Source of the DNA: Streptomyces sp. NBC_00554
Lineage (GTDB): Bacteria; Actinomycetota; Actinomycetes; Streptomycetales; Streptomycetaceae
DNA: 64,000 bases
Direction: 5' to 3'
Assembly (NCBI RefSeq): GCF_041431135.1
Contig: NZ_CP107799.1
Span: 2,046,001 to 2,110,000, forward strand
Positions 26,478-35,270 of this stretch are shown in pieces. A model generated the notes under the pieces. It saw nothing but the letters and a program-made list of their open reading frames with translations. It was not told where the DNA came from and searched no databases. How positions within the stretch are numbered: position 1 is the stretch's first letter; each line of letters starts with the position of its first letter. A program made the translations under genes and the position numbers.

Positions 26478-27352
26478 GGCCGGTCCAGCGGGATGCGCGC
26501 CCGGACCCGGTAGCCGCCGCCGAGGCGGCGCCGGGCGTCCAGGTCCCCTCCGTACACCGCGACCCGCTCGCGCAGGCCAAGGAGTCCGCGGCCCGCGCCC
26601 TCCCGGTGCCGTGGAACCGGCACCGACGGCGCCGGCACGCTGCCGGTCAGGACGGACGGGCCGGTGTTCAGCACCTCCACGCGCAGCGCGTGGTCCGCGT
26701 ACCGCACGGTCACCTCGGCCTTGCCGCCGTCGCCGTGCTTGAGCGCGTTGGTCAGCGCCTCCTGGATGATCCGGTACGCGGTCACGTCGATCCCCTCCGG
26801 CAGCGGGCGCGGTTCGCCGGAGATCCGCACCTCGACGGGCAGCCCGGCGAACGATATCCGGTCGACGAGCCGGCCCAGGCGGTCGAGGCCGGGCTGGGGC
26901 GCAAGGCCCGCCGTGCCGTCGGAGTGGCTTCGCGCACCGGTCAGGTCCGAGTCCTGGTCCGTCTCCTCGCCGTCCTGCGAAGGCGCCAGCAGACCCAGCA
27001 GGTGCCGCAGGTCGGTCATCGCGCCGCGCCCCGCGTCCTCGACGGCCCGCAGCGCCCTCGCGGCCTCGTCGGGCATCGTGCCGAGGACCTCGCGGGCGGC
27101 TCCGGCCTGGACGACCATGAGGCTGACGTTGTGGCTGACGATGTCGTGCAACTCCCGGGCGATGCGGTCGCGTTCGGCCGCGACCGCGTCATGGGCGGCG
27201 CTCTGCCGCTCCCGCTCGAGCAGCCAGCCGCGTTCCCCCACGGCCGTGTGCCACCGGCGCCGGGTACGCAGCCACGCCACCGCCAGCCATCCGGCGGTCG
27301 CCGATGCCACCACGAGCGCCGCCACCAGCGCTTCCAGCTCCCACTTCCCCAC
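26474..27352 (-). CDS. NarL-type sensor histidine kinase
   Basis: About 292 residues if started at GTG 27352, preferred because AAGGTG lies just upstream and the sequence then opens directly on a membrane segment (EALVAALVVASATAGWLAVA). Longer starts would translate a perfect palindrome. It has a single N-terminal membrane helix, then HisKA_3 with His69 (RIARELHDIVSHN), then an HATPase domain with IIQEALTNALKHG and GRGLLGLRERV. Without an extracellular sensor it resembles intramembrane-sensing kinases that work with ABC transporters. It autophosphorylates and passes phosphate to the response regulator encoded just after it. A 4-bp GTGA overlap couples the two. Confidence 0.88.
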   Translation of the reverse strand: MGKWELEALVAALVVASATAGWLAVAWLRTRRRWHTAVGERGWLLERERQSAAHDAVAAERDRIARELHDIVSHNVSLMVVQAGAAREVLGTMPDEAARALRAVEDAGRGAMTDLRHLLGLLAPSQDGEETDQDSDLTGARSHSDGTAGLAPQPGLDRLGRLVDRISFAGLPVEVRISGEPRPLPEGIDVTAYRIIQEALTNALKHGDGGKAEVTVRYADHALRVEVLNTGPSVLTGSVPAPSVPVPRHREGAGRGLLGLRERVAVYGGDLDARRRLGGGYRVRARIPLDRP

Positions 27353-27391
27353 GGGGATCACCTTGGCAGAAGGCCGCCCGGTCCGCATCGG

Positions 27392-27421
27392 CCTGGGGAT
27401 GCAGGGCCCTGCATCCCCAGG
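27392..27421. promoter_or_regulatory. Perfect 30-bp palindrome between kinase and ABC transporter genes
   Basis: CCTGGGGATGCAGGG (27392-27406) is followed without spacer by its exact complement (27407-27421). It lies 40 bp upstream of the chosen kinase start and 90 bp upstream of the ABC gene, in the divergent promoter region. A dimeric regulator site is likely, and the NarL-type response regulator encoded next door is the obvious candidate. As RNA it would be a hairpin with almost no loop, so a DNA-level role is more natural. Confidence 0.6.
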
Positions 27422-27510
27422 ATGAGGGGCGGGTCTGTTTGCCACCCGGGGAGGGATGTCCCGGGCCCGCTCCCCCACTTAGCGTCCTGTGCATGGTCAA
27501 TGGAGGCAGC

Positions 27511-28224
27511 ATGGTCGCCGAGGGCGGCAACAGCCGGGGAGAGCCCGTCGTACGACTCGACGGTGTGCGCAAGGAGTTCGGCGAGACGACGGCTCTGGAC
27601 GGGGTTTCGCTGGAGATCCGCGCCGGGGAGGCGGTCGCCGTGATGGGGCCTTCGGGGTGCGGCAAGTCCACCCTGCTCAACATGATCGCCGGTCTGGACC
27701 GTCCGACGGGCGGCACGGTGTTCGTGCACGGCGAGAACGTGGGCGCGCTGAACGAGAAGGGGCTCGCCCTGTACCGGCGGCGCCGCATCGGCATGATCTT
27801 CCAGTTTTTCAACCTGATCGACGACCTGTCGGCGCTCGACAACGTCGCCCTGGCCGCGCAGTTGACCGGCAGTCCCGCCCGGCAGGCCCGCCGCCGCGCC
27901 CTTGAGCTGTTCGACGAACTCGGCATCGCGGACCGCGCGAACGCCTATCCGGCGGTGCTCAGCGGCGGTGAGCGGCAACGCGTCGCCGTGGCGCGGGCGT
28001 TGATGAACCGCCCCGCTCTGCTGCTGGCCGACGAGCCGACCGGCGCGCTCGACAGCCGGGCCGGCGAGCAGGTGATGGACCTGCTGCTCGACCTCAACCA
28101 GATCGGCCAGACGCTGATCCTGGTGACACACGACGAGCATCTCGCCCGGCGCTGCGCCAGCCGCCTCGTCGAGCTCGGCGACGGCCGGGTGACCGGCGAG
28201 CACACGCTGGAGCCGTCCGCATGA
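27511..28224 (+). CDS. ABC transporter ATP-binding protein (MacB/LolD type)
   Basis: A 237-residue ATPase. Walker A is GPSGCGKST (about 46-54), the Q-loop is in FQFFNLIDDLS, the signature is LSGGERQRVAVARAL (about 149), Walker B is ALLLADEPTGALD, and the switch histidine is in LVTHDEHLA. This is the LolD/MacB pattern that pairs with FtsX-type permeases. ATG 27511 has TGGAGG 5 nt upstream. The stop overlaps the permease start (ATGA). Divergent from a two-component pair, the transporter may export a peptide or antibiotic, or act as a mechanotransmission system without transport; the substrate is unknown. Confidence 0.93.
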   Translation: MVAEGGNSRGEPVVRLDGVRKEFGETTALDGVSLEIRAGEAVAVMGPSGCGKSTLLNMIAGLDRPTGGTVFVHGENVGALNEKGLALYRRRRIGMIFQFFNLIDDLSALDNVALAAQLTGSPARQARRRALELFDELGIADRANAYPAVLSGGERQRVAVARALMNRPALLLADEPTGALDSRAGEQVMDLLLDLNQIGQTLILVTHDEHLARRCASRLVELGDGRVTGEHTLEPSA

Positions 28225-30536
28225 GGGCGGTGTGGCGGGCCGCCCGCGCGGCGGTGCGGCGGCGCAGGCTCCAGACGATCGTCATCGCGCTGGTCACGCT
28301 GACCTCCACCGGGGCGATGGTGGTCGCGCTCGGCCTGGTCGACGCGGCCTCCGCGCCCTTCGACAAGGCCTTCGCCGCGCAACGCGGCCCGCATGTCGTC
28401 GCCGCGTTCGATCCCGACAGGGTCTCCGACGCGCAGTTGGCGCGGGCGGCCCAACAGCCGGAGGTCGAGGCCGCCGCAGGGCCCTTCGCCCAGGCCACGA
28501 TCGACGACCTGCCGAGAGAGGGCGACGGCTTCGCCCTCTTCGGCACGGTCACGGTCGTGGGCCGGGCCGACCCGGAAGGCCCGGTGGACCGGCTGGACGT
28601 GTGGGCGGGCCGCTGGGCCACCCGGCCGGGCGAGATCGTCGTGAACCGGGATCAGGGCTGGGCCCCGGACGACCTGGGCAAGAAGATCCGGGTGCCGTCG
28701 GGTCCGACGCTCACCGTCGTCGGGTTCGCCTTCGACCTGAGCCGGACCGCCGATGCCTGGGTCGCGCCGGAACAGATGGCGGCCCTGCACCCGACCACCG
28801 CTCAGATGCTGTTCCGCTTCACGGACGCGTCCTCGGAGAGCCGGGTCGGCGCGAACCTGGCCGCCGTCACCGATGGGCTGCCGAAGGAGGCTCTGGCCTC
28901 TTCACAGTCGTATCTCACCCTCAAGGAGGCGATCGGCAGTTCGGCGCGGGCGTACGCGCCCTACCTGATGGCCTTCGGCGTCCTCGGCATCGTGGTGGCG
29001 GTGCTCATCGTCGCCAACGTGGTGGGCGGCGCGGTGATTTCGGGCCTGCGGCACATCGGGATCCTCAAGGCCCTGGGGTTCACGCCGGGGCAGGTCGTCG
29101 CGGTCTACCTCACGATGATCTCCGTTCCGGCGTTCGCCGGGTGCGTGCTCGGCACCCTCCTCGGCAACGTCCTGGCGCGCCCCTTCTTCGAGTTCGTGTT
29201 CACCGGGCCCGAGGCGGGGGTGTTCCACGGCAACGTCGGTATCCCGACGTGGGTGAACGCGCTCGCCCTGCTCGGCATGCCCGCCGTCTGTGTGCTGGCC
29301 GCGCTCGCCCCGGCGGCACGCGCGCACCGGCTGTCCGCGGCGCGGGCGATCAGCGCGGGCAGCGCCCCGCGCGCCGGGCGGGCGCTGAGCGTCCAGCGCC
29401 GGCTGGCGGGCAGCAGGCTGCCGCGGTCGGTGAGCCTGGGGCTCGGTCTGCCGTTCGCCCGGCCGGGCCGGAGCGGCCTCACGCTCGCCGCGGTGGTCCT
29501 CGGGGTGACCACCGTGACGTTCGCGACCGGTCTTGCCACGACGATGACCAGGTTCGGGGAGGCGGGGCGCGACGCCTTCCAGGTCACGGTCTACGCGAGC
29601 AACTACAAGCAGGGCAAGGAGGTCCAGCCGGTCCACAGCGATCTCGAACTCCAGTCGCTCCTCGGCTCGTTGCCCGGCGCGACCGAGGTCACCGCCAGGG
29701 CGGACGCCGACGTGCGCATCGCGGGCACCGTGCAGAAGCTGTGGGTCGAGGGCCGTCGCGGGGACCGGCCGCAGCTGGACAACGTGCTCACCGAGGGCCG
29801 GTGGATGCACCGTACCGGCGAGGCCGTCGCCGGATCGGCCTTCCTGCGCGAGCACGGTCTGGAGGTCGGCGACCACCTAGCTCTGGAGAAGGGCGACCGC
29901 CAGGAGGAAGTGACCATCGTCGGCGAGTACATGGAGAGCACCGGGGACGGGATCGCCACCGACTGGTCGACGATGGCGGCGCTTGCCCCGAAGGAGAAGC
30001 CCATCGCGTACCACGTCAAACTCCGCGAGGGTGCGGACGCGGCGGCCTACGCACGCACGGTCCGGGCCGCCGACCCCGGGGTCAGCACAGCGGTGACCGG
30101 GCCGAACACCATCACCCAGACCATCATCGGCTCGGCGACGGTGCTCACCCTGATGCTCGGCGTGGTCTCGTCGCTCGGCGTCTTCAACACCGTCGTCCTC
30201 AACACCCGTGACCGGCGCCGCGACTTGGGCATGCTCAAGTCCATAGGCATGACGCCCCGGCAGGTCACGGCGATGATGGTGACATCGATGGCCGTGCTCG
30301 GTGCGGTCGGCTCACTGCTCGGCATCCCGCTGGGCATCGCGGGCTACCACCTGGTGATCCCGCGGATGGCGGACGCCGTGTCCATCTCCCTGCCCTCGTA
30401 CATGACGGACGTCTGGGAGGCCCCGGCGCTGGCCGGCATGGCCCTGGCCGGCGTCGCGATCGCGGTCCTGGGCGCGTTCATTCCGGCGCGGAGCGCGGCA
30501 CGGCTGACGATCGCGGAGGTGCTGCACAACGAGTGA
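28221..30536 (+). CDS. FtsX-type ABC transporter permease
   Basis: A 771-residue membrane protein with two FtsX/MacB units. An N-terminal membrane helix (about 15-40) and a large extracellular domain (about 40-250) lead to the first three-helix FtsX domain (about 255-380: VVAVLIVANVVGGAVISGL, RHIGILKALGFTPGQVVAVY). A further helix and second extracellular domain (about 430-630) lead to the second FtsX domain (about 635-765: RRRDLGMLKSIGMTPRQVTA). The final residues, ARLTIAEVLHNE, are typical. It is translationally coupled to the ATPase. It probably forms the membrane half of a MacB-like exporter controlled by the neighbouring two-component system. Confidence 0.92.
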   Translation: MRAVWRAARAAVRRRRLQTIVIALVTLTSTGAMVVALGLVDAASAPFDKAFAAQRGPHVVAAFDPDRVSDAQLARAAQQPEVEAAAGPFAQATIDDLPREGDGFALFGTVTVVGRADPEGPVDRLDVWAGRWATRPGEIVVNRDQGWAPDDLGKKIRVPSGPTLTVVGFAFDLSRTADAWVAPEQMAALHPTTAQMLFRFTDASSESRVGANLAAVTDGLPKEALASSQSYLTLKEAIGSSARAYAPYLMAFGVLGIVVAVLIVANVVGGAVISGLRHIGILKALGFTPGQVVAVYLTMISVPAFAGCVLGTLLGNVLARPFFEFVFTGPEAGVFHGNVGIPTWVNALALLGMPAVCVLAALAPAARAHRLSAARAISAGSAPRAGRALSVQRRLAGSRLPRSVSLGLGLPFARPGRSGLTLAAVVLGVTTVTFATGLATTMTRFGEAGRDAFQVTVYASNYKQGKEVQPVHSDLELQSLLGSLPGATEVTARADADVRIAGTVQKLWVEGRRGDRPQLDNVLTEGRWMHRTGEAVAGSAFLREHGLEVGDHLALEKGDRQEEVTIVGEYMESTGDGIATDWSTMAALAPKEKPIAYHVKLREGADAAAYARTVRAADPGVSTAVTGPNTITQTIIGSATVLTLMLGVVSSLGVFNTVVLNTRDRRRDLGMLKSIGMTPRQVTAMMVTSMAVLGAVGSLLGIPLGIAGYHLVIPRMADAVSISLPSYMTDVWEAPALAGMALAGVAIAVLGAFIPARSAARLTIAEVLHNE

Positions 30537-30579
30537 GCACCCCGACGAGACCGCGGGCGGTCGGCCCGGCGCCCGTTCC

Positions 30580-31287
30580 TCAGGACAACGAAGCCGACCG
30601 CTTCCCCGGCGGAGGCAGCTTCTGGAGCAGCTCCCAGAGCGGCCGCGAGCCGCCCGCCCACTCCCCCAGCGTCCCGCGGTCGACCAGGTGCAGCTTCTGG
30701 GACTTCGCCAGCGGCTCACATCCCGCGGTGAAGCGTCCGTTCGTCACCAGCACCACCACGTCCCCGCCGTGCAGCTGTCGGCCGGTTCCGTTGAGGACAT
30801 GCAGATCCGGGGTTCCCACCGGTGACCCCGAGGCCCCGTTCTGCCGGTGCTTGCACTGGATCACCCAGCGCCTGCCGAGCGGATCGGTCGCCGTCACATC
30901 CGCGCCGTTGTCCCCGGCGCCGCCCACCTGTACGGCGTCCCCGCAGCCGTCACGGCGCATCAGGTCCCGCACCGCGAACTCGAAGTCCTCGTGATGGAGC
31001 CGGTCGAGCTGGGGCAGCTTGTACCGCAGCCTCCGTACGTGCACCCACTCCCAGCGGGCGCTCACCGCCCACTGGGTGAGCCAGAGACCGCCCGCCCCGG
31101 CCGCCACGGCGGCGAGCACGGCGAGCAGCCACCAGTTGTCCAGCAGCCACTGGCCTACGGCGAGGCAGAGCGCGACGCCCGCGGCGGCCGCAATGACGAG
31201 CACCAATCGCTGGGGCCCCTTGGGCTTCGTCGAGGCGCGTGCAACGGGCTTGCGAGGCCGCCGCCGCGCGGCCGGGCGCGGGCTCAT
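30580..31287 (-). CDS. Membrane-anchored Mrr-type restriction endonuclease-like protein
   Basis: A 235-residue protein. A basic N-terminus (about 1-27) precedes two hydrophobic helices (about 28-70), then a C-terminal Mrr_cat domain. The catalytic pattern of the PD-(D/E)XK superfamily is visible: DFEFAVRDLMRRDGCGDA, then GDNGADVTATDPLGRRWVIQCKH with the Asp and the Gln-Cys-Lys motif, then VVVLVTNGRFTAGCEPLAKS and LHLVDRGTL. The intact motif suggests a nuclease or a descendant acting near the membrane, perhaps on incoming DNA; this family is widespread and poorly studied. It stands alone, convergent with the ABC permease gene. Confidence 0.85.
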   Translation of the reverse strand: MSPRPAARRRPRKPVARASTKPKGPQRLVLVIAAAAGVALCLAVGQWLLDNWWLLAVLAAVAAGAGGLWLTQWAVSARWEWVHVRRLRYKLPQLDRLHHEDFEFAVRDLMRRDGCGDAVQVGGAGDNGADVTATDPLGRRWVIQCKHRQNGASGSPVGTPDLHVLNGTGRQLHGGDVVVLVTNGRFTAGCEPLAKSQKLHLVDRGTLGEWAGGSRPLWELLQKLPPPGKRSASLS

Positions 31288-31648
31288 CGCTGCCCCCCGA
31301 CAGCGACAAACCCGGAGACACCCGACATCGGAGTCCTGCCGTCATGCTTCACGTACCGATCGATCCAAGACACCGCGTCCCCCTCGGCGATCCTGCGTAC
31401 GGTCACTGCGACCGCACAACAGGCATTGGAGCAGGCACCTTTGACACTAAGTCAGGTCTCTCCGACCGACGGGAGCGAGCAACGCTTCCGGCCACCTCGA
31501 CGGGAGTCCGTGGACAGTACTTCCGCCACTCGTCCCGCAGTCCGGGGATACGCGCGCCCGAACAGTTGTACGCCACCACAACTGTTCCAACCGTGCCCCG
31601 CCCATCGCGCTCGTGGACCGCCCGAAGTCGGCCGAGAAACGCGCCCCC
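31288..31648. other. Intergenic region with a long inverted repeat
   Basis: I see no gene in these 361 bp. The promoter of the Mrr-like gene should be at its left end. GAACAGTTGT (31560-31569) and its exact complement ACAACTGTTC (31578-31587), 8 bp apart, lie 61 bp beyond the 3' end of the sensor kinase gene on the minus strand. They could form its terminator hairpin or a protein-binding site. Confidence 0.45.
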
Positions 31649-33085
31649 TCAGGGACCGGCGGTGAGGGGAATCCTGATGGTGAAGGCCGTCGCGCCCGGG
31701 CGGCTGGTCAGTTCGACGGTGCCGCCGTGTGCGCGCACCAGGGACAGCGCGACCGCCAGGCCCAGGCCGCTGCCGCCCCGGTCGCGGCTGCGGGCCTTGT
31801 CGACGCGGTAGAAGCGGTCGAAGACCTGTTCCTGGTCGGCGGCGGGAATGCCCGGACCGGAGTCGGCGACGCGGACCACCGCCGCGCCGGAGGCGACGGA
31901 CACCTCCACGGACACCCGCGTACCGGCCGGGGTGTGCACGGCGGCGTTGGTGAGGAGGTTGTCGAGCACCTGGCGGATGCGCAGCGGGTCCAGGCGCAGC
32001 CGGACCGGTTCGGGGCCGGCCTGCACGGTCAGTTCGTGGTCGGGGTGGCCCGCGCGGAAGGCGTCCGCCGCCTCGCGTGCCAGCTCCGCCAGGTCCGCGT
32101 CCGCCAGTCGCAGCGGTGCCTCCACGTCGGCGGCGTCCAGGCGGGCGAGCAGCAGCAGGTCGTCGAGGAGGATGCCCATCCTGGCCGCCTCGGCGCGCAG
32201 GCGGGCCAGGTGCTTGTCGCGTTCTCCGGGCTCGTTGGCCGCCGCGTACTGGAAGAGGTCCGCGTAGCCGCGTACCGACATCAGGGGGGTGCGCAGCTCG
32301 TGCGAGGCGTCCGCGACGAACCGGCGCAGCCGCTGTTCGGCCTCGGTGCGGACGGCGAGGGAGTCGTCGATGTGTTCCAGCATGGTGTTGAACGCCGTGC
32401 GCAGTTCCTCGACCTCGGGGCCGCCGTTGCCGCGGTCGGCGCGTACCGGCAGCCGGGCCGATTCGGTGAAGTCGTGCGAGGTGATGCCGCGGGCCGTGTG
32501 CGCCATGTCGCTGAGTGGCCGCAGGCCGCGCCGCAGCACCCTCCGGCCGATCACGACGAGTGCGAGCAGCGCGAGTGCGAACGCGACGACCTGGACCGTC
32601 ACCAGCTGCTGCATGGTGTTGTCGATGTCCTTCATGGGCGCCGCGGTGACCAGGACCACACCGGGTTCGACGGCGCAGGCGCGCAGCTGGTACGTGCCCT
32701 CGCCCTCGATGTGGGCGGTGCGGACGAGGTCGGTGGAGCCCGAGTCGGCCAGTGCCTCGGCTGCGGCGGCGAGTGCGGCGTCGTCCGCCGGCGCGTCGGC
32801 GGGCCGGCGGATCTCGGCCGTACCGGCCGAGACCTTGTACGAGGCCGTGTACCAGCCCCAGTACGGCTCTCCGTGCGCGTTGTCGTTCTCCTTGGCCTCC
32901 TCGGTCTGGGTGAGCTGGACGACCTTCATCTGGTCGTTCAGCTGGCGTTCCAGGTAGTCCCGCATGTACATCGACAGCGCCGTGCCGACGACGGCGAAGG
33001 CCACGAGCGACAGCACGCCCAGGCCCAGGGCCAGCCGGGTGCCCAGGCGCATCCTGCGGTAGGTCTCCCGGAACCGGCGGATCAC
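31649..33085 (-). CDS. HAMP-domain sensor histidine kinase
   Basis: A 478-residue membrane kinase. Transmembrane helix 1 (about 18-40) is followed by an extracellular sensor (about 41-160), transmembrane helix 2 (about 162-182), a HAMP domain (about 183-250), HisKA with His262 (VADASHELRTPLMSVRG) and an HATPase with NLLTNAAVHTPAG, VADSGPGIP and GGSGLGLAV. It starts at GTG 33085, overlapping the response regulator gene by 4 bp. Divergent from the flavocytochrome-FMN-ApbE operon, it probably senses a redox or envelope signal that governs that operon; this is inferred from position only. Confidence 0.93.
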   Translation of the reverse strand: MIRRFRETYRRMRLGTRLALGLGVLSLVAFAVVGTALSMYMRDYLERQLNDQMKVVQLTQTEEAKENDNAHGEPYWGWYTASYKVSAGTAEIRRPADAPADDAALAAAAEALADSGSTDLVRTAHIEGEGTYQLRACAVEPGVVLVTAAPMKDIDNTMQQLVTVQVVAFALALLALVVIGRRVLRRGLRPLSDMAHTARGITSHDFTESARLPVRADRGNGGPEVEELRTAFNTMLEHIDDSLAVRTEAEQRLRRFVADASHELRTPLMSVRGYADLFQYAAANEPGERDKHLARLRAEAARMGILLDDLLLLARLDAADVEAPLRLADADLAELAREAADAFRAGHPDHELTVQAGPEPVRLRLDPLRIRQVLDNLLTNAAVHTPAGTRVSVEVSVASGAAVVRVADSGPGIPAADQEQVFDRFYRVDKARSRDRGGSGLGLAVALSLVRAHGGTVELTSRPGATAFTIRIPLTAGP

Positions 33086-33789
33086 TCGGCGACCTGCCGT
33101 ACGACGTACCCGACGCCCCGCACGGTGTGGATCAGCGGCTCTCCGACGTCGTCGAGCTTGCGGCGCAGGCGGCTGACGACCAGCTCGACGACGTTGGAGC
33201 GGCCGCCGAAGCCGTACTCCCAGACGTGGTCGAGGATCTGGGCCTTGGTGAGCACGGTGGGTGACTTGCGCATCAGGTAGCGGAGCACCTCGTACTCGGT
33301 CGGGGTGAGCGTGAGGAGCTTCTCGTCGCGCCGTACCTCGCGGGTGTCCTCGTCCATCGTCAGGTCGGCCACCCTGAGCACGGAACGCTGGAACCCGGGC
33401 CCGGCGCTGCGCCGCAGCACGGTCCGCAGCCGGGCCATGAGCTCCTCCACGGCGAAGGGCTTGACCAGGTAGTCGTCACCGCCCCGGGTGAGGCCCGCGA
33501 CCCGGTCGGCCACTCCGTCCCGGGCGGTCAGGAACACCACGGGGACCATCGTGCCGGACTGGCGCAGCCGGTCCAGGACGCCGAAGCCGTCGAGGCCGGG
33601 CAGCATCAGGTCGAGCACCACGATGTCCGGATGGAATTCGGCGGCGCGGCTCAGCGCCTCCTCTCCGGAGTTCGCGGTGACGGCCTCCCACCCCTCGTAG
33701 CGGGCGACCGTCGCGACCAGGTCGGCGATGGGAGGATCGTCGTCCACGACGAGAAGTCGTACTTTTTCCACGAGCCCATAGTGCTTCAC
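33082..33789 (-). CDS. OmpR-family response regulator
   Basis: A 235-residue regulator starting at GTG 33789 with GGAGG 3 nt upstream. The receiver has LVVDDDPP, phospho-acceptor Asp60 (IVVLDLMLPGLDG), LTARDG and the lysine in YLVKPFAVEEL. The winged-helix DNA-binding domain (about 135-230) contains LTPTEYEVLRYLMRKSPTVL and VVSRLRRKLDDVGEPLIHTV then RGVGYVVR. It lies upstream of its kinase with a GTGA overlap and is divergent from the ferric-reductase-like gene 133 bp away. That shared gap is where its binding site is expected. Confidence 0.93.
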   Translation of the reverse strand: MKHYGLVEKVRLLVVDDDPPIADLVATVARYEGWEAVTANSGEEALSRAAEFHPDIVVLDLMLPGLDGFGVLDRLRQSGTMVPVVFLTARDGVADRVAGLTRGGDDYLVKPFAVEELMARLRTVLRRSAGPGFQRSVLRVADLTMDEDTREVRRDEKLLTLTPTEYEVLRYLMRKSPTVLTKAQILDHVWEYGFGGRSNVVELVVSRLRRKLDDVGEPLIHTVRGVGYVVRQVAE

Positions 33790-33922
33790 CTGCCTCCGGA
33801 CGCCATAGCCGCGGGCTCCCCGGACGCGTATCGGTAAGAACTTGAAAGTTGATCGACAGGGAAACGACAGCTCCCACCCGGCAGGCTCGGTGTCCCCGGA
33901 CCCGAACGAGGAGCTCCCGTCC

Positions 33923-35260
33923 GTGACGACTGTCGAACGTCTCCAACCGCCCCCCACGGCGGTACGTCCCAAGGTGGTGGCCCGTACCGGCCTGTACGCC
34001 TTGCTGGCCGTCAACGTGGGCGTGGTGGCCGTCTTCTTCCTCCAGTCCCCGCGCGACTCGAACGCCCTGATCCTGATCGGGCGGCTCGCCGGGCTGTACG
34101 GCGCGCTCCTGATGGCCTTCCAGCTGCTGCTGGTCGCCCGGCTGCCGTGGCTCGACCGGCGGATCGGCATGGACCGGCTGACCTCCTTGCACCGCTGGGT
34201 CGGCTTCAGCCTGCTGTGGACGCTGGTCGGGCACGGCGTCTTCATCACCTTCGGCTACGCCGAGTCCTCGTCGATGGGTCCGGTGGACCAGCTGGTGAAC
34301 CTGGCCGAGACCGTCGAGGGCGTGCTGCGGTCGATCACCGCGCTGGTGCTGATCATGGTGATAGGCGCGGTGTCTGCGCGGTACGCCCGGCGGCGGCTCG
34401 CGTACGAGACCTGGCACTTCATACACCTGTACACGTACGTGGCGGTGGTGCTGGCGTTCACGCACCAGATCGGCGTCGGTACGACCTTCACCACGTCGTC
34501 CACGGCGACGGCGTACTGGTGGGGCATGTGGGGCACGGCGCTCGGTGCGGTGTTCCTGGGCAGGGTGGTGCTCCCGCTGTGGCGGAACCTGCGCCACCAG
34601 CTGCGGGTCTCCGCCGTCGTCCCCGAGTCCGACAACGTGGTGTCGATCTACATGACGGGGCGTGACCTGGACCAACTGCCCGCGCGGGCGGGCCAGTTCT
34701 TCCTGTGGCGGTTCCTGACCAGGGACCGCTGGTGGCAGGCCAACCCGTTCTCGCTGTCGGCCGCCCCGGACGGCCGGACGCTGCGTCTGACCGCGAAGAC
34801 GGCCGGCGAGGGCACCGCGGCCCTGCGGCACATCAAGGTCGGCACGCGGGTCTTCGCCGAGGGCCCGTACGGCGCGTTCACCACGATGCACCGGACGCGC
34901 CCTGACGCCCTGCTCATCGCCGGCGGCGTCGGCATCACCCCGATGCGGGCGCTCCTCGAGGAACTGCAGGGCCACGTGGTGCTCATCTACCGGGTCGCCA
35001 GGGACCAGGACGCCGTCCTCTACGAGGAGCTGCGGGACCTCGCCCACGCGAAGGGCGCGATGCTGCACCTGATCAGCGGACCGGTCGTGCCGGACCGACT
35101 GGCGCCGCCGGAGCTGGTCAAGCTCGTGCCCGACATCACCGAACGGGATGTCTACGTGTGCGGCCCGCCCGGCATGACCAGCGCCGTCCTGCGCACGCTG
35201 CGCGAGCTGGGCGTGCCCAAGCCGCAGATCCATTCCGAACGCTTCAGCCTGGCCGGATGA
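33923..35260 (+). CDS. Ferric-reductase-like flavocytochrome (haem b membrane domain plus FAD/NAD reductase)
   Basis: About 445 residues. Six membrane helices (about 20-215) carry the His pairs expected for two b haems (LTSLHRWVGF, LVGHGVFI, ETWHFIHLYTY, FTHQIG). The reductase part follows with FAD-binding RAGQFFLWRF and NPFSLSAAP and NAD(P)-binding GGVGITPMRALLEE and CGPPGM. It can move electrons from cytoplasmic NAD(P)H across the membrane. GTG 33923 is chosen because GAGGAG lies upstream. The next two genes provide an extracytoplasmic FMN protein and its FMN transferase, so the likely path is NAD(P)H, FAD, haem, then FMN. The final acceptor is unknown. Confidence 0.9.
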   Translation: MTTVERLQPPPTAVRPKVVARTGLYALLAVNVGVVAVFFLQSPRDSNALILIGRLAGLYGALLMAFQLLLVARLPWLDRRIGMDRLTSLHRWVGFSLLWTLVGHGVFITFGYAESSSMGPVDQLVNLAETVEGVLRSITALVLIMVIGAVSARYARRRLAYETWHFIHLYTYVAVVLAFTHQIGVGTTFTTSSTATAYWWGMWGTALGAVFLGRVVLPLWRNLRHQLRVSAVVPESDNVVSIYMTGRDLDQLPARAGQFFLWRFLTRDRWWQANPFSLSAAPDGRTLRLTAKTAGEGTAALRHIKVGTRVFAEGPYGAFTTMHRTRPDALLIAGGVGITPMRALLEELQGHVVLIYRVARDQDAVLYEELRDLAHAKGAMLHLISGPVVPDRLAPPELVKLVPDITERDVYVCGPPGMTSAVLRTLRELGVPKPQIHSERFSLAG

Positions 35261-35270
35261 GGGGAACACA

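Noticed and set aside
27353..27478. N-terminal extension of the NarL-type kinase to 27478.
   Set aside because: It would translate a perfect 30-bp palindrome and lacks a ribosome binding site; GTG 27352 has one and opens on the membrane helix.
31613..33280. A long + strand open frame across the sensor kinase gene.
   Set aside because: It is the antisense reading of a GC-rich gene, with Arg/Val/Gly-biased composition and no recognisable domain.
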